In this document: positions 1 through 4,780 of the stretch, piece after piece
Numbering within the stretch: the first letter of the stretch is position 1
Layout of the letters: each line of letters opens with the position of its first letter
Notes under the pieces: model-generated
The model's input: the letters and a program-made list of their open reading frames with translations, nothing else
What the model was told of the DNA's origin: nothing
Database searches by the model: none
Position numbers and translations under genes: made by a program
From: CAZDOD01 sp964506935
Lineage (GTDB): Bacteria; Desulfobacterota; Zymogenia; Zymogenales; Zymogenaceae
NCBI GenBank assembly: GCA_964506935.1
Contig: CAZDOD010000080.1
Span: 1 to 12,466, forward strand
Reading direction: 5' to 3'
DNA: 12,466 nucleotides

Positions 1-1
1 C

Positions 2-1195
2 CTATTTAACAATATCGCTGATGACTCCGGCGCCTACCGTCCTTCCGCCCTCACGAATGGCGAAACGAAGCTCCTTTTCCATAGCTATCGGAGTTATCAA
101 ATCAACAGATACAGTCACGTTGTCACCAGGCATCACCATCTCCGTCCCCTCAGGCAACGTCACTATACCGGTAACATCAGTCGTCCGAAAATAAAACTGT
201 GGACGATATCCACTGAAAAAAGGCGTGTGACGACCACCCTCCTCCTTCGTAAGCACATATACACTCGCCTTAAAATCCGTGTGAGGCGTGATGCTACCAG
301 GCTTCGCAACAACCTGTCCACGCTCTACCTCCTCACGCTTCGTACCACGCAATAAAACCCCTATGTTGTCACCGGCACGACCCTCGTCCAAAGTCTTGCG
401 AAACATCTCAACTCCCGTACACACCGTCTTGGCCGTGGGATGAATACCAACTATCTCCACCTCATCGCCCGTCTTTATTATCCCACGCTCAAGCCTCCCC
501 GTAACAACCGTACCACGACCCGATATAGAAAAAACATCCTCTATCGGCATCAAAAAAGGCTTGTCTATGTCACGCTCAGGAACAGGTATATAAGTATCCA
601 GTGCATCCAATAACTCAAATATGCACTTGGTCTCCTCGGCATTGGGATCGCCGCTCTCAAGGGCCTTTAAGGCGCTACCCTTGATTATCGGTATATCATC
701 GCCGGGAAACTCGTACTGGGAAAGAAGCTCCCGAAGCTCCAACTCCACCAGCTCTATCAGCTCGGGATCATCGACCATGTCGGTCTTGTTCAAAAATACC
801 ACTATGTAAGGAACTCCAACCTGCCTCGCCAACAATATGTGCTCACGTGTCTGGGGCATCGGACCATCATTGGCACCAACCACCAGTATCGCACCGTCCA
901 TCTGGGCCGCACCCGTAATCATGTTCTTGATGTAGTCGGCGTGACCGGGACAGTCCACGTGAGCGTAATGACGATTCGCCGTCTCGTATTCAACGTGGGC
1001 CGTCGCTATCGTTATCCCACGCTCCTTCTCCTCGGGCGCCTTGTCTATCTGATCAAAAGGTACATACTCGGCCCCGCCCCCCTTCTCCAACACCAATGTT
1101 ATCGCAGCCGTCAGAGTAGTCTTGCCGTGATCTATGTGACCTATCGTACCCACATTCACATGGGGCTTCGTCCTCTCAAACTTCTTCTTGGCCAT
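2..1195 (-). CDS. tuf: Elongation factor Tu (EF-Tu)
   Basis: EF-Tu is the cytoplasmic GTPase that carries aminoacyl-tRNA to the ribosomal A site. The 397-residue product has the usual length. GTPase motifs are all visible: P-loop GHIDHGKT at residues 19-26, switch I RGITI at 59-63, DCPGH at 81-85 with the catalytic His85, NKTD at 136-139 (most bacteria have NKCD) and SAL at 174-176. The beta-barrel domains 2 and 3 follow and the C-terminus is complete, ending with a TAG stop. The ATG start is supported by a perfect GGAGGT at 1208-1203, 7 nt upstream. It is the last visible gene of the str operon, 187 nt after fusA. Arginine is mostly CGT (about 14 of 21), as expected of a very highly expressed gene, yet about 24 of 32 isoleucines are ATA. 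Whether a second tuf copy exists elsewhere cannot be seen. Confidence 0.99.
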   Translation of the reverse strand: MAKKKFERTKPHVNVGTIGHIDHGKTTLTAAITLVLEKGGGAEYVPFDQIDKAPEEKERGITIATAHVEYETANRHYAHVDCPGHADYIKNMITGAAQMDGAILVVGANDGPMPQTREHILLARQVGVPYIVVFLNKTDMVDDPELIELVELELRELLSQYEFPGDDIPIIKGSALKALESGDPNAEETKCIFELLDALDTYIPVPERDIDKPFLMPIEDVFSISGRGTVVTGRLERGIIKTGDEVEIVGIHPTAKTVCTGVEMFRKTLDEGRAGDNIGVLLRGTKREEVERGQVVAKPGSITPHTDFKASVYVLTKEEGGRHTPFFSGYRPQFYFRTTDVTGIVTLPEGTEMVMPGDNVTVSVDLITPIAMEKELRFAIREGGRTVGAGVISDIVK

Positions 1196-1202
1196 CTTTC
1201 CT

Positions 1203-1208
1203 ACCTCC
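1203..1208 (-). promoter_or_regulatory. Shine-Dalgarno of tuf
   Basis: The coding strand reads GGAGGT followed by AGGAAAG and then ATG. This is the strongest ribosome binding site in the window, in keeping with very high EF-Tu output, and it fixes the tuf start at 1195. Confidence 0.9.
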
Positions 1209-1302
1209 GATTTTTTTACCTTATCTTTCCCATCTTTTTGATCTCACCACCTCATCTCATACATCCGGATGCCTTATCGATTCGAGGTCGGTGCCAACCA
1301 TT

Positions 1303-1364
1303 CGGAGTCTCGCACCATACCGCCCCCTCACACTACCTCCAACCCCATACACTCCCAGACTCCG
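1303..1364 (-). repeat. 8-bp inverted repeat enclosing G-rich loop, upstream of tuf
   Basis: The arms are CGGAGTCT (1364-1357 on the coding strand) and AGACTCCG (1310-1303), perfectly complementary, separated by 46 nt. By hand count the loop has 27 G and only 2 C on the coding strand. It includes G runs at 1356-1354, 1346-1343 and 1327-1323, plus GGAGG at 1340-1336. A loop so poor in C cannot fold much by Watson-Crick pairing, but it could form a bulged or two-layer G-quadruplex on top of the stem. Confidence 0.5.
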
Positions 1365-1382
1365 TTACGCTATCGGGTTTCT

Positions 1383-3458
1383 CTATGTCTTAGCTCCTGC
1401 AACTATTTCTTCTGATATATGTTGCGGTACTTCCTTGTAATGAGAAAACTGCATTGTATATGTTGCCCTGCCCTGGGTCATGGATCTTATTTCAGTTGCG
1501 TAGCCGAACATCTCTTCGAGGGGCACCTGTGACTTAATGGTCTGTGTCCCTGCCCTCGGCTCCATGCCCGATATCTTCCCCCTTCGGGACGACAAGTCCC
1601 CGACTATATCACCGGTGAACTCCTCGGGTGTGACCACCTCGACGTCCATAACGGGTTCAAGCAACATCGGCCCGGCCCTTTTCGTCGCTTCCTTGAAGGC
1701 CATAGATCCAGCGATTTTAAAGGCGAGCTCCGAGGAATCTACCTCATGATAAGAGCCGTCTTCGAGGGTGACCTTCACATCGACGACCGGATACCCCGCC
1801 AGTACCCCTTCCTCCATTGTGGTCTCGACACCCTTTTTTATCGCCGGGATATATTCCTTGGGCACCCTTCCGCCCACAACCTTATTTTCAAAGACAAAGC
1901 CTTCACCGGGTTTATTTGGTGAAACGACGAGTATAACGTGTCCATATTGACCGCGACCGCCGGATTGCCTTACGAATTTACCCTCTGCCCTTTCGGACTT
2001 TTTAATAGTCTCTTTATATGCCACCTGGGGACGACCGACATTTGCGTCGACTCCAAACTCCCTCGTGAGCCTGTCCGTGATGATCTCGAGATGGAGCTCT
2101 CCCATACCCGATATGATAGTCTGAGAGGTCTCCTCGTCCACACGAACGTGAAAAGAGGGATCTTCCTTGGCAAGCTTGCCCAGAGAGATAGAGAGCTTCT
2201 CCTCATCGGACCTAGTTTTAGGCTCCACGGCAACCGATATGACCGGCTCGGGAAAATCCATGGCCTCGAGTATAACGGGAAGTTTTGGGTCGGACAAAGT
2301 ATCGCCGGTTGAGGTATTCTTAAGTCCCACGACCGCCGCTATATCACCGACGTATACCTCCTCTATATCTTCCATCTTATTTGAGTGTACCTTTAGGAGT
2401 CTTCCTATCCTCTCTTTTCTTCTACGGCTCACATTATAGACATCGGACCCCTTTTTGAGGTGGCCGCTGTAAACCCTGATGTATGTAAGCTGGCCGACGT
2501 ATTGATCGGTTGTTATTTTGAACACGAGGGCTGCAAAGGGAGCGTCGTCATCCAGCGGGAGGTCTATTTCCTTTCCGGAATCCGGTTCGATCCCCTTGAC
2601 CTGATGGATATCCAATGGAGACGGCAGAAAATCCACTACTGCATCGAGCAGGGGTTGAACGCCCTTATTTTTGAATGCAGAGCCCAAGATGACCGGCACT
2701 ATATCACCGAATATCGTCCCTTTTCTCAGCGCCTTCCTTATCGCCTCCTCATCTATCTCCTCACCCTCCAAATAGTGGGACATCATATCATCGTCGAAGT
2801 CGCATGCGGCCTCTATGAGCTTTTCCCTCATCTGGTTTGTTGTGGCAACGAGGTCTTCGGGGATTTCCACCTCATGGAAATCGGCACCGAGGGTGCTGTC
2901 GTCGTATACGATTCCCTTTTTTCTGATCAGGTCAACCACTCCCTCGAACTTATCCTCTGTCCCTATTGGAATCTGTGTGAGCACAGGTCGCGCCCCAAGC
3001 CTCTCTTCCATCTGGGATATTACATTCAAGAAGTCGGCACCGGTCCTGTCCATCTTATTTATAAAGGCTATGCGGGGTATATTATATTTATCGGCCTGGC
3101 GCCATACCGTCTCAGACTGGGGCTCGACGCCTCCCACGGCGCAGAAGACCGCCACGACACCGTCCAAGACCCTGAGCGATCTCTCCACCTCGGCGGTAAA
3201 GTCCACATGTCCGGGGGTATCTATGATATTTATGCGAAAACCCCTCCAGAAACAGGTCGTCGCAGCGGAGGTGATCGTGATCCCCCTCTCCTGCTCCTGC
3301 TCCATCCAGTCCATCACCGCTGTACCGTCGTGGACCTCTCCCATCTTGTATGATATACCGGTATAGAAGAGAATCCTCTCGGTGGTGGTGGTCTTGCCCG
3401 CATCTATATGGGCCATAACCCCGATGTTTCTGTTCTTTTTTAGGGGAACTATTCTCAA
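1383..3458 (-). CDS. fusA: Elongation factor G (EF-G)
   Basis: EF-G is the ribosomal translocase, a cytoplasmic GTPase that moves tRNA and mRNA after peptide bond formation and acts with RRF in recycling. At 691 residues it has the normal length. Visible motifs are the P-loop AHIDAGKT (16-23), RGITI (58-62), DTPGH (80-84) and NKMD (134-137). Domains II to V follow, including the domain IV stretch with GGRGQYGHV and the C-terminal fold with GDIVGDLSSRRG. The start is TTG: the codon directly upstream in frame is TAA, and the next Met (residue 15) already lies at the P-loop. GAGGTG at 3471-3466, 7 nt upstream, supports this start. An intrinsic terminator ends only a few bases before that site. 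The stop is TAG, with an in-frame TAA shortly downstream. Nine of the first 13 Arg codons are AGA or AGG and none is CGT, unlike tuf. Confidence 0.98.
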   Translation of the reverse strand: MRIVPLKKNRNIGVMAHIDAGKTTTTERILFYTGISYKMGEVHDGTAVMDWMEQEQERGITITSAATTCFWRGFRINIIDTPGHVDFTAEVERSLRVLDGVVAVFCAVGGVEPQSETVWRQADKYNIPRIAFINKMDRTGADFLNVISQMEERLGARPVLTQIPIGTEDKFEGVVDLIRKKGIVYDDSTLGADFHEVEIPEDLVATTNQMREKLIEAACDFDDDMMSHYLEGEEIDEEAIRKALRKGTIFGDIVPVILGSAFKNKGVQPLLDAVVDFLPSPLDIHQVKGIEPDSGKEIDLPLDDDAPFAALVFKITTDQYVGQLTYIRVYSGHLKKGSDVYNVSRRRKERIGRLLKVHSNKMEDIEEVYVGDIAAVVGLKNTSTGDTLSDPKLPVILEAMDFPEPVISVAVEPKTRSDEEKLSISLGKLAKEDPSFHVRVDEETSQTIISGMGELHLEIITDRLTREFGVDANVGRPQVAYKETIKKSERAEGKFVRQSGGRGQYGHVILVVSPNKPGEGFVFENKVVGGRVPKEYIPAIKKGVETTMEEGVLAGYPVVDVKVTLEDGSYHEVDSSELAFKIAGSMAFKEATKRAGPMLLEPVMDVEVVTPEEFTGDIVGDLSSRRGKISGMEPRAGTQTIKSQVPLEEMFGYATEIRSMTQGRATYTMQFSHYKEVPQHISEEIVAGAKT

Positions 3459-3465
3459 TTAATTA

Positions 3466-3471
3466 CACCTC
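3466..3471 (-). promoter_or_regulatory. Shine-Dalgarno of fusA, decides TTG start
   Basis: The coding strand reads GAGGTG then TAATTAA then TTG, a spacing of 7 nt. The in-frame TAA immediately before the TTG excludes any longer protein, so this site and the TTG define the EF-G N-terminus. The same GAGGTGTA string precedes the GTG start of rpoC. Confidence 0.85.
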
Positions 3472-3475
3472 AACT

Positions 3476-3500
3476 AAAAAAAAGCCTTGAAACAAGGCTT
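3476..3500 (-). terminator. Intrinsic terminator between rpsG and fusA
   Basis: On the coding strand, AAGCCTTG (3500-3493), loop TTT (3492-3490) and CAAGGCTT (3489-3482) form a perfect 8-bp hairpin. It runs into an unbroken T tract of eight (3483-3476, the first two T's paired in the stem). It lies 23 nt after the rpsG stop and 4 nt before the fusA ribosome binding site. It faces the direction of operon transcription only, since the other strand has no T run after the stem. By sequence it is a textbook Rho-independent terminator. Because fusA follows at once, it probably acts as a partial terminator or attenuator. Confidence 0.85.
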
Positions 3501-3523
3501 CGGATAATTGCTTTTAACAACAA

Positions 3524-3994
3524 CTACCAGCGATAATGGGCGAAGGCCTTGTTGGCTTCGGCCATCTTATGAGTATCCTCTCTCTTTTTGACTGCAGATC
3601 CCTTGTTGTTGTAGGCATCCAGTATTTCGGCTGCGAGCCTTTCCTTCATAGACTTCTCACCCCGATTGCGAGCATAGTTTATGAGCCATCTGACTCCCAG
3701 GGCCTCGCGTCTCTCATTCCTAATCTCCACCGGTACCTGATAAGTGGAACCTCCAACCCTCCTCGACTTAACCTCGATGACGGGTTTTATGTTACTGAGG
3801 GCTTTTTTGAAGACAAGTATCGGGTCTTCTTTGATCTTATCCGCCACCATATCCAATGCACCGTAAAATATCCTCTCGGATAGGCTCTTTCTTCCTTCAA
3901 GCATCATGCAGCTGATAAACTTCGCCACCAACTTATCATTATATTTGGGATCGGGAAGTACATCCCTTTTTGTTACTACTCTCCTTCTCGGCAT
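3524..3994 (-). CDS. rpsG: 30S ribosomal protein S7
   Basis: S7 binds the 3' major domain of 16S rRNA, starts assembly of the 30S head and contacts E-site tRNA. The product is 156 residues, the standard bacterial length. It begins MPRRRVVTKRDVLPDP and carries the family signatures LEGRKSLSERIFYGALD and KSRRVGGSTYQVPVEI, with the conserved tail AEANKAFAHYRW. The ATG start at 3994 has AGAGGA about 8 nt upstream. The stop is TAG. It lies 70 nt after rpsL and 65 nt before fusA, with the terminator in the latter spacer. In Escherichia coli, S7 represses its own operon by binding the rpsL–rpsG spacer; the spacer here is also long enough for a regulatory structure, but its sequence is quite different (G-run motif). 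Confidence 0.99.
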   Translation of the reverse strand: MPRRRVVTKRDVLPDPKYNDKLVAKFISCMMLEGRKSLSERIFYGALDMVADKIKEDPILVFKKALSNIKPVIEVKSRRVGGSTYQVPVEIRNERREALGVRWLINYARNRGEKSMKERLAAEILDAYNNKGSAVKKREDTHKMAEANKAFAHYRW

Positions 3995-4039
3995 CTATTT
4001 TCCTCTTTTATCCCTATTTTTCTCTTTATCTCAGACTTA

Positions 4040-4064
4040 CCCTTTCCCCTGTCTCCCTATCCCC
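4040..4064 (-). promoter_or_regulatory. Four-run G-quadruplex motif in rpsL–rpsG spacer
   Basis: Starting directly after the rpsL TAA, the coding strand has GGGG (4064-4061), ATA, GGG (4057-4055), AGACA, GGGG (4049-4046), AAA, GGG (4042-4040). This satisfies the standard pattern of four runs of at least three G with loops of 1-7 nt (here 3, 5, 3). It would be present in the mRNA. The rest of the 70-nt spacer is A/G-rich and ends in the rpsG ribosome binding site. Formation in the cell and any function are not shown by the sequence. Confidence 0.6.
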
Positions 4065-4439
4065 TTAGACCTTCGGCTGTTTTGATCCGTACTTAGATCT
4101 ACTCTTTTTCCTATCCTGGACGCCCAGTGCGTCGAGGGTTCCTCGGATAATATGATATCTGACTCCCGGGAGGTCTTTAACCCTCCCCCCCCTGATCAGG
4201 ATTACAGAGTGCTCCTGGAGGTTGTGTCCAACCCCCGGAATATAGCTTGTTACCTCAATACCATTGGTGAGCCTTACCCTTGCAACCTTCCTTAGGGCGG
4301 AGTTTGGCTTCTTGGGTGTCGTGGTATAGACCCTTACGCACACACCTCTCTTTTGAGGTGATCTCTGGAGAGCGGGCGCAGAGGTCTTGGACTTTAGTTT
4401 CTTCCTCCCCTTCCTCACCAACTGGTTAATTGTAGGCAT
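4065..4439 (-). CDS. rpsL: 30S ribosomal protein S12
   Basis: S12 sits at the decoding centre at the 30S–50S interface and influences accuracy of tRNA selection. The 124-residue product is full length, beginning MPTINQLVRKGRKK. It contains TTTPKKPNSALRKVARVRL with Lys43, and GRVKDLPGVRYH with Lys88 and Asp89 (the Asp that is methylthiolated in many bacteria). The residues classically changed in streptomycin-resistant mutants, Lys43 and Lys88, are in their wild-type state. It is the first gene of the str transcription unit, about 34 nt downstream of the predicted transcription start. The ATG at 4439 has only a weak purine-rich ribosome binding site (GAAGAAG). The stop is TAA. Confidence 0.99.
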   Translation of the reverse strand: MPTINQLVRKGRKKLKSKTSAPALQRSPQKRGVCVRVYTTTPKKPNSALRKVARVRLTNGIEVTSYIPGVGHNLQEHSVILIRGGRVKDLPGVRYHIIRGTLDALGVQDRKKSRSKYGSKQPKV

Positions 4440-4478
4440 TTTTTATATCTTCTTCAAATAAAAGTGAGAAAACTTAAG

Positions 4479-4499
4479 AATACTATCAATAATAGTATT
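4479..4499. promoter_or_regulatory. Dyad overlapping the -10 box and spacer (operator-like)
   Basis: A perfect 8-bp inverted repeat, AATACTAT (4479-4486 on the + strand) and ATAGTATT (4492-4499), with a 5-nt centre, covers the -10 box and most of the promoter spacer. This is where a dimeric repressor would block RNA polymerase. The sequence is low-complexity AT, so chance symmetry is possible and no regulator is identified. Confidence 0.4.
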
Positions 4500-4508
4500 A
4501 TTTGTCAA
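4480..4508 (-). promoter_or_regulatory. Sigma70-type promoter of the str operon
   Basis: On the coding strand a perfect -35 box TTGACA (4508-4503) is followed by an ideal 17-nt spacer and the -10 box TAGTAT (4485-4480, four of six matches to TATAAT, including the key first two and last two positions). Transcription would start near 4473, giving a leader of about 34 nt before rpsL. The region is AT-rich, in contrast to the neighbouring genes. It sits between rpoC and rpsL, where an independent str promoter is expected. Confidence 0.8.
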
Positions 4509-4527
4509 GCATTTTTATAACTCTTTT

Positions 4528-4581
4528 ATGGCTGCAATATATATTTATGTCTTCCTGAAATTGTCATGTGATTGCAGCCAT
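4528..4581. repeat. 11-bp perfect inverted repeat downstream of rpoC
   Basis: ATGGCTGCAAT (4528-4538) and ATTGCAGCCAT (4571-4581) are exact reverse complements, separated by 32 nt (4539-4570). In the rpoC transcript this would form an 11-bp stem starting 10 nt after the stop codon. It is not a good intrinsic terminator because the loop is large and the stem is followed by AAAAGAG rather than a T run. It could be a 3'-end or RNase processing hairpin. Confidence 0.5.
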
Positions 4582-4625
4582 CTCATCGCTTTTAATCCGC
4601 AACCGCCTCTTCCCTCTTCTCTTCC
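4571..4625. repeat. 55-bp duplicate of the rpoC 3' end, left of gap
   Basis: This segment is identical to 4726-4780 over all 55 bases and abuts the N run directly. It contains the rpoC stop codon (here at 4592-4594) and the last 31 coding bases. It is best read as the overlapping end of one contig and not as a real second copy, so it should not be annotated as an rpoC fragment. Confidence 0.9.
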
Positions 4626-4725
4626 NNNNNNNNNNNNNNNNNNNNNNNNNNNNNNNNNNNNNNNNNNNNNNNNNNNNNNNNNNNNNNNNNNNNNNNNNNN
4701 NNNNNNNNNNNNNNNNNNNNNNNNN
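4626..4725. other. Scaffold gap of exactly 100 N
   Basis: One hundred undetermined bases, a round placeholder length. The identical 55 bp on each side indicate that the two contigs overlap and that no sequence is missing. Any reading frame through this stretch is meaningless. Confidence 0.97.
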
Positions 4726-4780
4726 ATTGCAGCCATCTCATCGCTTTTAATCCGCAACCGCCTCTTCCCTCTTCTCTTCC
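4726..4780. repeat. 55-bp duplicate of the rpoC 3' end, right of gap
   Basis: This is the second copy of the 55-bp contig-end overlap, and it is continuous with the intact rpoC gene. If the gap is closed by merging the copies, 155 bases vanish and the rpoC–rpsL spacer becomes 152 bp. Confidence 0.9.

Larger units (their letters stand above)
1196..1382 (-). promoter_or_regulatory. fusA–tuf spacer, possible structured tuf leader
   Basis: This 187-nt spacer is long for genes inside one operon and has no credible coding sequence. Its coding strand has two parts. The fusA-proximal part (about 1303-1382) is strongly G-rich and contains an 8-bp inverted repeat. The tuf-proximal part (about 1196-1260) is A/G-rich and carries the tuf ribosome binding site. 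Between them is a short palindrome CATCCGGATG (1262-1271). I found no convincing sigma70 -35/-10 pair and no terminator (no stem followed by a T run). A structured leader or processing site is the best guess, but it is an inference. Confidence 0.45.

Noticed and set aside
1278..1298. A sigma54-like -24 element (TTGGCAC) upstream of tuf on the coding strand.
   Set aside because: The -24 part matches, but at the required distance the -12 part reads TCGA instead of the needed TTGC/GC, so it is not a convincing sigma54 promoter.
1261..1382. A possible tRNA gene in the fusA–tuf spacer, suggested by the outer stem and a TCGAATC-like string.
   Set aside because: The stem spans only 62 nt, there are no D or anticodon arms, and the TCGAAT string lies outside the stem, so a cloverleaf cannot be drawn.
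2460..3353. A 297-codon open frame on the + strand opposite fusA, and other long + strand frames (for example 8006-8416, 9893-10531).
   Set aside because: They are antisense shadows of strongly conserved minus-strand genes, have no ribosome binding site or recognisable family, and arise because the real genes rarely use codons that read as stops on the other strand.
4528..4581. The inverted repeat after rpoC as an intrinsic terminator.
   Set aside because: It has a 32-nt loop, an AT-rich stem base and no T tract on the coding strand after the stem.
4592..4625. A truncated second copy of the rpoC 3' end.
   Set aside because: It is part of the exact contig-end overlap flanking a 100-N gap and is best explained as an assembly artefact, not a pseudogene.
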